The translations under genes were made by a program, and so were the position numbers. A stretch of DNA of 64,000 nt, taken from NCBI GenBank assembly GCA_029204225.1, contig CM055094.1, positions 67,478,536 through 67,542,535 on the forward strand. Direction: 5' to 3'. The notes below the pieces were generated by a model that searched no databases, was not told the origin of the DNA, and saw nothing but the letters and a program-made list of their open reading frames with translations. Positions 14,201-27,900 of this stretch are shown here, one piece after another; position 1 is the first letter of the stretch; each line of letters opens with the position of its first letter. The stretch comes from Diphasiastrum complanatum. Taxonomy: Eukaryota; Streptophyta; Lycopodiopsida; Lycopodiales; Lycopodiaceae.

Positions 14201-15845
14201 ACTTGAAGGACCTACGTCGTAGGATTCTTCATGAATGCCGTGATAGTCCCTACGCAGGGCACCCGAGTATTGATAGGACTACTGAGTTAGTCAAAAGGCA
14301 TTATTTCTGGCCACGATTGTAGCGAGACGTCAGGGAGTACGTCCAACGTTGCACTACTTGTCAAGTGAACAAGGCCGAGAGAGTAAGTCCTCCGGGCTTG
14401 CTCCACCCTTTAGAGATACCTACAGGAAGGTGGGACAACATCTCTAAGGACTGTATTGTTGGTCTATCCAAGACGCAGAAGGGATTTAATTCCATTATGG
14501 TAGTGGTAGACAGGTTCTCTAAGATGGCTCACTGCATCGCAAAGACCACGAAGGTCACAGCTCCGCAAGTTGCTGAGTTGTTTATCCAGAATGTAGTCAG
14601 GTTACATGGTCTTCCTAGGTCCATTGTCTTTGACAGGGATCCCAAGTTTACGGGAAATTTTTGGACTGAGGCGTTCGCCAAGCTGGGAACACAGTTGCGG
14701 ATGAGTAGTACTGAGCATCCTCAGATGGATGGCTAGACAGAGAGAGTGAACCAGATCTTAGAGGATATGCTTAGAGCATATGTAAGTGGTACGCAAACAG
14801 ACTGGGTAAAGCATTTACCACTATTGGAGTTTGCGTATAATGATAAGAGACATGCGTCCACGGGATTGAGTCCATTTGAGCTCAATTATGGTTTTAGGCC
14901 ATTGAGTCCTGCTACCATAGGCATTCCACAAAAGGTACCTAGCGCCGCAGAGTTTTTGACTCAGATGCAGCAGAAGCTAGAGATGGCACGGGATAACTTG
15001 TGCAGGGCTATGGCCAGGGCAGAGAGTTATGCTCGTGAGAACCGTACCTACAGGGAATTTGAGGTAGGAGATTGGGTATATTTACTAGTCCCTCCGAAGT
15101 CGAAGGTGCTACGCACAGGAAGGTGTGCCAAGATATCTCCTAGGTTTTGTGGACCATGGTTGATTATCAAGAAGGTTAGTGGTGTGGCTTATAAGTCTGT
15201 ATCTGCATGAAATTCCGTCTACCTAGAGCTTGTGCGGGCGTTGAAATCTCCTGCCAATAAAATGTAATCCTGCTGAGAAAAGTTAGCAATATCATTTGAG
15301 AGTGCCTGAAATGGGTCCCCACCAAATTCAGCAAACGTCGAAGTCCGTGGAGCAAAATAGCATACAATTATATAAATGTCCTGAGGTAATCCCAATAGTG
15401 ACCCAATAATGTGTAACCAGATATAGCGAGCGTATGGATCTTGTTTAACCATCTTAATAGTGGTGTCTCTGTATAAACAAGCTACTCCAGATCCTTGACA
15501 AGCTTTTCCTCTCACAAATGGGTGAAAAGCAGAATGCCAAGAGTAATCCTGTATATGTGGAAGAGGATGATATAAGGACTCATGGGTTCCAGCCAACAAC
15601 AAAATGTCACATTTGCTAATAAAATCAGCAAAGTCTCCTGCCGATGATGAAGATAAAAACCATTGCAATTCCAGAAGCCAAGTCTCAAAGTGGTAGGGGA
15701 TAATTCACTATGCCACGTAGTATCGAAACCATCAGCCACATGAGAGAACTTGGAAACGAGTAAGTTCGTAGCTTCTTCTATTGGTTTTCCACCATTGGCA
15801 ATGCCTCTCTTACTCTAATGTTAAAAGCTTTTTTGGCCCTTCTAG

Positions 15846-15908
<63 letters not shown>

Positions 15909-18900
15909 TGTTGATGTCTTTTCCATGCCAAGTTGTTTAGTATCACCCTATTGTCTATATGAGGGTATGGAATGAGATAAATCATAAATCATGGGCAAGC
16001 GACATCGAAACCATGAGATCAATGTGGGTTATGCTCTCACTTGGCATATGTGAAATCTCATTGGGTAGCAAGAAGCAAGCCGCATCAACATTTTCCTCCA
16101 TTGAAGTTGAATAGAAGGCTCCCACTAGTGCAACATCATAAGCTATTTAGCTTTGACTTCTTGGAGAAGTTGAAGTGTTCTAGAGTGATGCTACAATGTT
16201 TTTTTTGTGGTAACTTAAGTTGCATTTTTAAAAATCCTCTTTTTCATGCAAGGGAAAAAGCACATTGAAGTGCATTATCACTTTTGTTGAAGAAAAAGCT
16301 CAAACTAGAGAAGTAGAACTTATTCGTTGTTTTCCAGCTTATCAAGTTGCTAACATATTCACTAAAGTATGTACCAAAGACAAATTTTGGAAGTTTGAAA
16401 CTATGTTACGGGTGTATGAAAACAAATTTGTTATCTAGGGGAATTACTAAAGAACTACCCACGTTAAAGTTCTTTGTAATAACTCAAAGTTTGTTTCTCT
16501 ATAAGGGCCCCCCTCGTTAATATTTTATGCCTCCCCCCCATGTAAGTGGGTTTGGTTTAAGTTGTGTCGACTCAATTTCAAAGCTCAGTCTTGACTCGAT
16601 CTCAATCTAGATTGAAGTTTGTGTATTTGAAATTTGAGATAATTGATTCTATTTTGAGATTTAGTGTATATTTGCATATTTTCGAAGCAGTTTCATGAAT
16701 TTTAATAATTTATTTCAGTATAGAGTTTGTTCAGGCTATAATAGAACTTGATAAATGATTAAATCAAGTGTTTTGGACTCTAATTTACTCCGACATCTAT
16801 TTGTTGTACTGCCCAAGAGGGAGAATCAATCTCAAGTAGTTCATTGAATCAAGCTCTGTTTACTTTCCCTCTTGTTGTCCCATGAGTTTTATGAACGCTA
16901 TTCTTCTTGCAAGTAGATTAAGGTTGATAGCTAGTGGATTTTCAAACTTGGTGGTGGGCCTAGGTTAGTAGGCCTATAGGAGTTGGATCAAATCACTAGC
17001 TTGAGTCAAGTTTTTGGTGATCTTTTCTATTTCAGATGCCCAAGGGATGGTTAAATTACATTCCTATCTCAACCCTGTAGGCATGTATTGTGCTTCAAAT
17101 AGTAAATACACACGGTACAACAACATGGATCAGGTATGCACGTAAAATTGGCAAATTGTGAGCTGAAAAATGTCACTGAAAGTAATAGAAACCCCAATGC
17201 ATGGAAGGAGATGGGCGAGCAGTGAAGTCCCGAACCTCCTCTAGTGGGGATTTTCGATTTGGAAAGGCAATAATGAGATATAAGTAGCACAAGTAAACCT
17301 CTCGATTTACTTGTCAGACTAGGACCTTGGAAACGTATCAAACTTAATGGATGGAATCTTAACAAGAAACTTATGAATTGTCATATTATGTAATAACATG
17401 CTATACAAATTCGACAAGATAGTCAATGACATGCAAATCACTTCTTTCACCCAACTGGCTGACTCCCTCTTTATATGCTTAATTAGCTTGGCATATTCGT
17501 AGCTAGATATCTTTATGCTCCACGATACCCTTCATATTTACTAGTCCATGAATGGTTGTGACATGGGCTCCCTCACAATTTGTTGCCTCTTCATAAACAT
17601 GTCTATAAAGGCTTCTTCTTGATAGGAAGGAGAACTTCAAGAAAAATCTTATCAATAGTTATAACTTCTTCAATGTTAAGTATTGCCTCTTGTAGACCTT
17701 TGAGTAGGTTCATAGCTTCACAATTGGTAAAAATGTACCTTCTCACAAGAATACCCTACAAAACCTCAAGAAGGTTTTTTCACCCCTCTCCAAGTTTCTT
17801 GTGATGGATTTCAAAAAGAAGTTCACAATCATGTTGTAGAACAAAACAATGGCTAAGTAGGAGCCACCCATCTATTGATCTCTAGGAAGTCAATTCTTTG
17901 ATGAATCTTTGTGCACTGATTCCAAGATGAAGGTCGATTGGAGACAGCCCATATTTATCTCTCCCTTCATAAATGAATGACATTTTCACATGTTGATCCC
18001 TCTTGATATGTTGTAGAACTCTCAATTTCAATTTGTCCAATCTTATTGTTTAGCAGCCTTTCACAAGCTCTTATTGATAAAAACCTTAGAGTCCTTCCAA
18101 AAGTTCTTACTGGTAAGAACCTTGAAGCCTTTCCACAAGTATGACTTATCCAAATGGTCCACAAATAGCCTGTCACAAGCTTTTTACAGGGATCGCCTCC
18201 TCTTAACAATGGTTGACCATTGAATCCTTGAAAGTTGTATTTGCATGTTGTGGAAATTTATGAACCATTTGTAATTTAACAAGGCTAGCTAGATATCCTT
18301 TAGGCATTCCTTCCATGCAAAGGCTCTTTTTTAGATTTTATGAAATACATCTCTTTTGCTTTTTAGGTACATGTGTAGAAAATGTGTTGACCAATGTTAA
18401 ACCAATGAAAAATATTGATCAAAGCACTTTTTTCATGAGCTAAGCTTTTGAAGTTGTATTTTATCTACCTGGGTGGAACAATTTTGTAGGATGGATTAAC
18501 TGCTCTACACAAGGCCATTGCAAGTGGGAAAGAAACAATTGTCAAGCATTTGATCAAAGCAGGAGCTGATGTGTTTGTAAAAGATAAAGTAAGTGGAAAA
18601 GATTACTATAAAAGGCATATGCCATGCAACCTCTGGTAAAGTATGATTATTTTTGCATTTAAGTTGGCATATAGAGGTTACGTGACATTGCTTTTACTCT
18701 ACTTTTTTAACTTGTAAAGAATGGCTTGATTTTACTCTTTTTAAAGTAACCAGATAGACTGCAATACTCGTTGCATTTAAATATTTTGATATCTCAAATT
18801 TGAAGTGCAAAGTTTGACGAGAATGCTATAATCAACACATTTGTATGAGCAATTGGTAAACCTAGACTTTTATGCCACTCGAAGATGCACCTCAGAATAA

Positions 18901-21900
18901 GATGATGACACCATAGATGAATAATTGTCCCATCGCTTTTTGAAATTATGTACTCGGCTTGTAAAATACCCTAACCAGATGGAAGTGCATCCTACAGGAA
19001 GAAAGGGGTTATAGAAGTTTCTAAAAGCCTTGCCTGCTTTTGCCCAAATTTGGTATGGCTGATCTCCTCTTGCTTTGCTCAATCTGGTGATGTAATTATT
19101 TCCTTGAACTGATCATTCTATTGAAGGATCTCCTTGGTTAGGGTTTGAACCTTTTCAACAAATCGTTCATAGAGTTTCCTACAGTGAAAAAGTAAAATGT
19201 GTCATCATGATGTACAAGTAGTGCCGAATCATCGACGTTGATGTTGGAAGATGTGTTAGAGACATCCAATGGTCACGAACACCTCATGGAGTAAAGCAGT
19301 GAGATAGAAATGGAAGGATAATCAATCCAAAGCCTCAAAAGCTATGCCCAATGCCTACATCAACCCAAAGTTGCAACAAGAACCCAAATTCCCATTGATA
19401 GGTGTGGCTATAGATGCCATGGCCGTCAAGGAGCATGAATAGTGCCAAGCATGGCGTTCATATGTGCTACATGAATGTGGCAATACTAGCAGCTGAGCGC
19501 CCTATATCTAGAAGTGCATGTCCAATGCAAGCAACAAGTAACAACCAAGGAATAGGAGTACCATAGGGTGTAGGGAAAAATTAGATAACCCTAGGTGATT
19601 GTGAATAACAACCATTTGATGAACATGTTAATAGACCCTTGGTGGAAGGATGATACAGAAATCCATTGCGAGTATAACTACATAAAGAATGACACTTGAA
19701 AGCAACAAGGCATATGCATCTCAGGAGGCCTTTTGTGAAAGGTACTAGTAGACAGTGGGCAAATATCATAGAGATACCATGTGAAAGTGGCACATGAAAC
19801 CCCTTAGTGCTATATGATATAGGTAGGATATACAAAGAGCTCATGGCATCAATGATAGATCTTCCGTAAGGGACCAGTCACCAAAGTAGTGTTGTTGAGG
19901 TCGTAGAGTGTCTAGAGAAATGACTATATATTGTTGTAACTATTTGGACTTGGAGTATCATATTGGACAATCAAAACATGCAAAGGTGCTCTACTCCACA
20001 AAGGGGCAACAACATGTTCCTAGTGATCCTAGTTGCCAATTAAGAAAATGGGGAAATCAGGAAAACCATTTTCAGAGAACACTGTAGGGATGTATTAGAA
20101 CATATATATAAGACACCGTGGTGATGCCGTGTCTTGAGAACAATACAAGGAGCTAGCAGTAAAAGCCAATACAAAATTTTATGAGGCAATGAATCCTTGA
20201 TAGGCAATGGTGCAATTGGATTATAAAAAGCATAGAAAGGCCAACATTATGTATGGACCATACATGCCATGTAGTAGCAGCAAAAGGAGGCTCCAAATAT
20301 ATTATCAATGAAGTAGCAGTGTGTAATCTAAGTGGTGTCATATATGAGCAATGGGCACAGCCATCCTATGAATTCAATCACAAATATTGGCATCAAATGA
20401 ATTACAAAGACATGATAGTTTGAGAAATGAGTTTTGACCTTTATTTATATCAGTTATGAGTGTTCTAGAAGGTTTCAAAAGACTAAAGAGAACAAAATGG
20501 GAACCTTCCTGTAGTGTGCCCATTTTTAGGACATTTCAATTTCAAATTCAAACTTCAGATTTAATAAAGATGCCCAGAATAAAATGTTACCAAAAATATT
20601 AGCGAGTACCAAAACTGGCTGCAAGGCATGCATATATAGAAACGTATGAAATTGTGTGTCCATAATAGCTATGGAGACCATAAGGATGGTACAAGCATAA
20701 AAATGGATCTCTCAATGAAATGCAAAATAGCCTATAGAAGACGAGATTTTGGATGCAAGATATCTCGGACATGAGATGCCATCAGCCTTGAAAAACTGTT
20801 GCAGTAGGGTACTAACTGACAAGTATAGCTATGTTGCAACCATAAGAGCAAAGCCATCCTAGAAGAGATTCTTTGATAGAAAAAGCATCCATAGTTACCA
20901 AGCTTACGAGTGAAAGACTGAGCTTGATTAGTAAAGACTCTACCTTTGTAGAGCAAGTACCCATCCTTGATGGTGTACTTCTTTCACTTCTTTCCTTGGA
21001 GATCTTTAGTCAAGGTAGTATCTTCAAGATCTTTCTCACATGGCTTTTTTTGGAGGCCTTGTCTTAAATACCATATGTAATTTTGTTGTGGGATTGCCCA
21101 AGGCACAGAGGGGACACAACTTTGTGTGGGTGATCATGGACCGATTGACCAAAATGGCTCATTCTATTCCAACCAAGAAAGATTTTAAAATTCTTCAGAC
21201 TCCACGACTTTTCCCAAGATTCTAAAATGACTCCTGAATTGATTTGACTTCATTCCAAAGTCAACGAATGGCAATTCTCTAGGGCTTATATTTCGAGTAG
21301 AATGCTGACTTCAATCAATTTGACTTTTAGTAAGGCACCGATCTTGAAACAGGTTGACCCTAAATTTTGTTCTTTGACAAATTTGAATACTGTTTACAAG
21401 GTGATAGGATCCTTCACCACATGTTAAAATAACATTTTTCATGACCTTTCATAACCAAGGATCATGTATCCACACTTTTATTTTTTAGTAAATGCTGCCC
21501 AGTTTTAGAGGTTGGATGAGATAAATTCAGCAATTGGGAGAGAAGGCATAAAGTACTGAATGTTGCAGTAAAACTATAGCTGTTCTGAGAGAATCAGCAC
21601 AATAATCATGTTATTGGTATCAATTGCAGATCCTGCAAAAGATTTCTTTTGATTTAAGGATGAAAATTATCATATATAGGCTGGACATGCAAATATCTTC
21701 TTGTTGATAGCATCAGGATCTTGAAAATTTGGTAACATTTTTGGCAAACTGTTTGTTTAATAAAAGGTACCTAACATGTATTGCAAGCATTCTTAACAGT
21801 TCATTTGTGAAAGAATAGACGAGTTTAGCAAGCAACAAATCCTTTTGAGAAATCTTGAAATTTTTCCTGCAGGATGGTGCTTCTTTGTTACATTATGCTG

Positions 21901-24900
21901 TACAGTATGGTAATGCTGCCATAGCAAAAGTTCTGCTTACGCACAGTGTTGACGTCAACCATTCTGATAATGTGAGAGCCTAATTCTATGTCCTTTCCTT
22001 GCATTAGTTACTAAATCTTAAGGATCAGTGGGCATCAGTTTAACTACGTGCTAGCTGTTTCCGGGAGAAATAAATGGTTATGAAAATAAAGTAGCAGTTT
22101 TTGCTATTCCAGAATAAGCTGTCGAAAAGTGGTAACAGTTGCATTTTTCCTTCCCCAATCTGTGCTATTCATATTTTAAAGCACCTCTGAGACTTTTTAA
22201 AATTCTCCTCAAACCTATTCTATTGACGAGAATTTGCCGTATTGTGAGAATGATTGTTTCTTAAAACCACTATCCACCCATGTGTGGGCAGAGTTTTCCT
22301 TTGAAATATGTGAGTCCCCACATTCGTCAAACTCAGAGCTGCAATTCTTTGTTATGCGAAGATCTTGAAAAAAGAAGCAAACTATCATGTCGTGCGCCTT
22401 GTCTTTTCTTTCTGGGTTTCCTTTGGGGTCCGGTGAATGGCAGTTGTTGGGGGTATCCAGACTATAGATTTTTGTTTTTTAATCCTTAGGTCATTCACAG
22501 TCCTCCTAACCTTGGCCCAAATTGTCTCCAAATGTCTGGTTTCATACATGTTACCATCCTTAAGGATGGTGTCAGGTTATTAAAGTAGCTCAATTATGAT
22601 TTTTGCTGGAAAAGGTGCATGCATTTTTTTTCGATTATTCTCCTTCTATGAGTCTATTCAGTGACTTCAAGCATGATTTGCAAATTGCAGCACCCTTTTG
22701 TTCTGTATCAGTCATTGCATGCCCATCATCTAATGTAAAAAATTGACATGACAGGATGGGTGGACACCACTTCATGTTGCAGTACCAGGTGGGAGGACAG
22801 AATTGATCAAGCTTCTGCTCAAGTATGGGGCTGATAAAAATCTTGTAAATCAGGTATAAGAAACTCTACTTTACTAAAAACTTACAAGTGTTTCTCAACC
22901 TTTGTCACCTTGAGTTCTAGTGGCATATTTTGTCAAATTAGCATACAGTAAGAAGAAAAATGCTCCTTGCAACTGCCTGATATCCTATATTTTTATTTGG
23001 GGCCTGAGTCACGTACGTTATCATGGGCTCTCTGTCCAGGCATCTGATTTCATTACTTAACTATTGCAATCACTGACCCAAATGCCTTCAGCATTGATAT
23101 TAAAGTTCCTGGTCTGTGTAGCGAGTTGCTGGATAGCCCCTACTCATGCAAAATGTACTTTGGCTGAATGGTTCTTATTAGCATGAATTTGACCCATCAA
23201 CTCCACTAGTTCATCTTCCAATTTTGTGAATTAGTTTGATGCTTGTAAAATGGATTCTTCTGTCACCACTTGGCTTAGTAGTGAAGGCTGGTCACCAATA
23301 TTTATTGCTGCTTACTGTCTATTTGTTATGACTGGTTCCTGAACAAATGGGTCAGCAATGATACTTGTTAGAAGTCACTATTTCTCCTATTTGTCCTTTA
23401 ATGGAGATTCCTCTGTTGATGCTCTGACTACGAAGTCGAGGCACCAGAAGGTACACCCCTGAGTTGCAGCGGATCGCGATCCGGAAGGATTTCGATCCGG
23501 ATCGCGCGTTCCGGATCGCCCGCGTTCCGGGACCAGAAACACTGCCCCAAAACGCGAAAAAAATTTCAAATTTTTTTATGTGGGCCGCGAGCAGGCAGCC
23601 CGCGGCCCACATAAATTTTTTTGGCTTCTGAGAGTTGGAGAGTGAGAGAGAGCAAGGATGAGGAGGTGATGGTGGATTGTGGGCAGCGTGGGGAATCGAT
23701 CCGTGCGTGATCAAGACGGTGGAAGCGACGAGGTGGTGGCATTTGTCTCCAAAACGATTTTAGGTAAGTTTTGACTTCAAACCTTGGTAGCTCATAGAAT
23801 GAGCTGTAGGTAACGTAATGAAGCGGTTTTTGGTTTCAAATCATCTGTATTGAACCCCACAGAGATGCTCATGCTGTTAGTTTTTCCCATTTTTGCTTGT
23901 ATCAAAAGATATGAACCTCATGCCCCTTTTCCATGTGTTTTTGACTCTTTTTGCAAACGAATCTGATTGAGTTGCAATTTTAGGCTAAACTGTGTTTCTT
24001 CATGGCACATGCCCTCAAACATGCTTGTGCTGTTAGTTTCGGTTTTTATCGCTTCTAGAGAAGGTTTTCGGTGGCATGCCCAAATCACATGCGTTTTAGG
24101 GTTTAGGATTGATATTCGCATCAATCCGAATGTTGTTGCTACCAACAGAATACTGACATGTGATTGTTTGCTTCCTCTTTTGCAGGTCTGATACATTGGC
24201 TGAGTCACACGATCTGATACATTGACAGATTCACACGATGCCGGTTCTTGTTAGAGGCATTTGGTCAGAGGCAGAGTTGACAGAAGGGGATGTGGCTACG
24301 CACCAGGGATCTGGTGCCCGCAGATGGAGATGCCTGCATTGTGGCGGCATCTTTACTGGTTCTCTTACCAGGGTTAGGGCCCATTTTCTACGACTCACCA
24401 GGCCAAATGGGCGGGGGATGGGCATATCCATTTGCCCTCGCATAACACATACGGGCGTGACGGTACATCTCTTGAGCCTTTGAGACCATCTCAGAGTGCT
24501 GTTCATGGGTCAGTGGCAAGAGCAGGGACTAGAGCAGGGACTAGAGCAGGTTCAGGACATGGTGGAGGTGCAGGGTCTAGAGCAGATGCAGAGGTAGGGC
24601 CTAGTCACATGGGGGGAGATGTTCGTAGAGCGTCCAACACACATGCACCCTCTCGTCCAGTTGTTCCTTCAGCAGCAGGTCCATCTCGTCCAGCGTCGTT
24701 ATCAGCTGTTGATGCACCATTTACAGAGTCAGATCATGCCACAGAGGGCCGCAGCGATGCAGCAGGCGATGCTCCACAGTCAGACACACCTTCAGCACGC
24801 CCATCTGCTGTTTCTGGTGGGCGTTCTAGACCAGGAGAGTCCTCTGTGCAGCAGAGAGCGGTTAGGGCTAGGCAGCAGACATAGGACCGAGGTGCGTGGC

Positions 24901-27900
24901 AGAGACATCATCATGCCCTGTGTACCCGACGGATTGGCTAGCTGTTCTATGAGTGTGGCATTCCTTTTGCTGTTGCAGACACTTGGATCTTTAGAGACAC
25001 TTGCCTTCAGATAGCATCAGCTGATTCATCATGGAGGCCTCCGAGGAGAGAGGTATTACGCATGACCATGCTACGACAGGAGGAGGAGACCATCACACAG
25101 GAGCTGAGCTCCATCCGCACAGCGTGGCAGACGTAAGAATTTTTTGCTACTCTTTACCACTTCATTTGTTTCAATCTACAAATTACCACAATGTTTGCAA
25201 GTGCACATGTCTAAGAAATGTTGTATTTTTGCAGCTATGGATGCTCAATATTGAGCGATGGATGGGCTGACACTCGTCGGCGATCTATTGTCAATATCCT
25301 AGTGTCTTGCCCACTTGGCATAGTCTTCCTACGAGGCGTGTATTACGAGCTCGTAACCAGTGCCGAACCCTAGAGAACACAGATAGGTCAGATACCACAG
25401 TCAGGGTCGTGTCCAGCGTACATGACCAACAGGGCAAGACAATGTGAGTAGTGTGCCCCAGCACGGTCCATAGTCATGGCGGGCCTAACACAGCCTAGGG
25501 ACCCTGTCAGCAGGATAGGGCCCCCAGTTGGGTCCCAACGTGCAGTCGGCCACGTCAGTGCCACGTGGCCGACACTTGGCAGTAGCATGCTACCAGACCT
25601 CACACTGGGCTAGGAGGGGCTTACTCTATATCAGGGAGTAGGCAAGGTCATTATGAGTTTAAGGTGATGCCATTTGGGCTCACCAATGCTCCAGCTACCT
25701 TTATGACCTTGATGAACAGTGTCCTCAGACCATACTTGGGTAAGTTTGTAGTCGTATTTTTAGATGACATCCTCGTTTACAGCAAAACGAGGAAGGAGCA
25801 TCTAAAACACCTCAGAAAGTGTTTCGACTGCTCAGAAAGCATAAGCTCTATGCTAAACAATCCAAGTGTGAATTCTTCGTTGAAGAAGTAGCATATTTGG
25901 GTCACATTATCTCTTCAGATGGGATTAAGATAGACCCAAATAAGGTTAAAGCCATACTCAGTTGGTTGAGACCTCAAAAAATATTTTGGAACTTCAGATC
26001 TTTCTTGGTCTGGCGGGATATTACAGACGATTTGTCAAGGAATATGCTCAGATAGCAGTTCCTATGACAAATCTTCTTAAGGGGAAGGGAAAGGAGTTCA
26101 TTTGGGAGTCCGCACAACAGGAGAGCTTTGATGCTCTCAAAACAGCCTTAGCTACAACACCGATTTTAAAAGTCCTCGACCCCAATCAGCCATTTGTGGT
26201 CGAAACAGATGCTAGCGACTTTGCAGTAGGTGCTGTGCTAACTCAGGGTGGACGACCAGTTGCGTTCGAAAGTAAAAAATTCGAGCCAGCTCAGACTAGG
26301 TACAGTGCCTATGAAAAGGAACTCTTTTCTATAGTCCATGCCCTTAAGACTTGGAGGCATTATTTGTATGGTGCCAACTTTGAGGTCCTGACAGACCATG
26401 AGAGCCTCAGATACCTTTGCAATCAACCTGAGCTTAGAGGTCGGAAAGCTCGTTGGGCAGAGTTGATGCAAGAGTTTGACTTGTCTATCAGATATAGACG
26501 TGGAAAATTCAATACAGTAGCAGATGCCTTTAGTAGAATGCCTATGATAAACGAGCTGAGTTTTAGTCAGATTCGTAATGAGTTACTCGAGTCCTTGAGA
26601 GGGAAATGCCAGCATGATGCATTCTTCTCTACTATCTGGAACTCAGTCCAGAGCAGACAGTTACAGACTCCAGAACCAGTTCCCGGGGTTGGTGCCAGTT
26701 CATCCAAGAATACGGCAGCTTCCGTTTAGGATGATGATGAGTCCGAGTATACGTCGTCAGATGACGTTGAGGATTCTGAGCCTGTATTACCCAAGCAAAC
26801 CCCAGTGGTTGAGGGTCAGTTGACTCAAGGATTCAAATGGAAACAATATTCCATTCAGGATGAGTACTTGCTCTATAGACATAGAGTATGTGTCCCCAAT
26901 TCAGAGGATTATAGGCAGCAGGTCCTATATGAATGTCATGACAATCCTAGTGCGGGACACCCAGGCATACAGAAGACCTATGAGCTTCTTCGTAGGCAAT
27001 TTTTCTGGCCCAGTATGAAAAAGGACGTCCACCTGTATGTAACTAGTTGCCAGAAATGTCAAGTAAATAAAGCAGAGCATTTAAAGGCAGGAGGGTTGTT
27101 GCATTCCTTAGAAATACCAGCTGGTAAATGGGAGAGTATCTCCATGGATTTTATAGTAGGCCTGCCTAAAACCCAAAAGGGTAATGACGCTATATGGGTC
27201 ACAGTTGACCGTCTGACCAAAATGGCTCATTTCATTCCGACCAAAACAACCGTTAGAGCTCCAGAGTTAGCGAGGTTGTTTGTAGACGGGCTATTTAAAT
27301 TGTACGGTCTGCCTTCCGGCATAGTTAGCGACCGGGACAATAAGTTTACTGGAAATTTTTGGAGGGCAGTATTCCATCATCTCCATACTAAACTTAATAT
27401 GAGTACCACCGACCATCCACAGACGGACGGTCAAACAGAAAGGGTAAATCAAGTGCTGGAGGATATGCTTCGTGCATACGTCAGCAAGAAGCAGACTAAT
27501 TGGGAGGAGTATCTCTCGATACTAGAGTTTGCTTACAACAGTACCAAACATTCAGCTACGGGATACAGCCCATTTATGCTGATGTACGGTTTTCAGCCAC
27601 GCTCACCCACAGCTGTAGGGTTTAAACAAGAAAAAGTTGAAGCAGCCAGAAACTTTTTAGAGGACCTAAACCAGATGATAGAACATGCTAAGCGTAGCAT
27701 TAGACAGTCCCAGGATCGAGCCAGGCATTATGCAGATCCACACAGACGGGATGTGCAGTTCTCCACTGGTGAGAAAGTCTACTTGAGAGTCCCAATTGAC
27801 TCTAAAACCCTCAAATCAGGAGTGTGTGCTAAGTTGTCTCCAAGGTATTGTGGTCCCTTTACCATCAGTAGGAGACTAGGCGAGGTCACCTATGAACTAG

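Larger units (their letters stand above)
12418..15202. mobile_element. Chromovirus filler DNA with an internal inverted duplication
   Basis: A 2.8-kb block of Ty3/gypsy pol DNA without LTRs, PBS or target-site duplication of LTR type separates the two LINE halves. It has a left inverted arm 12422-13249, a 118-bp spacer 13250-13367, a right arm 13368-14195, and a unique integrase region to about 15195. It is flanked by LINE direct repeats. Absence of LTR ends excludes ordinary retrotransposition of a complete element. Confidence 0.85.
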
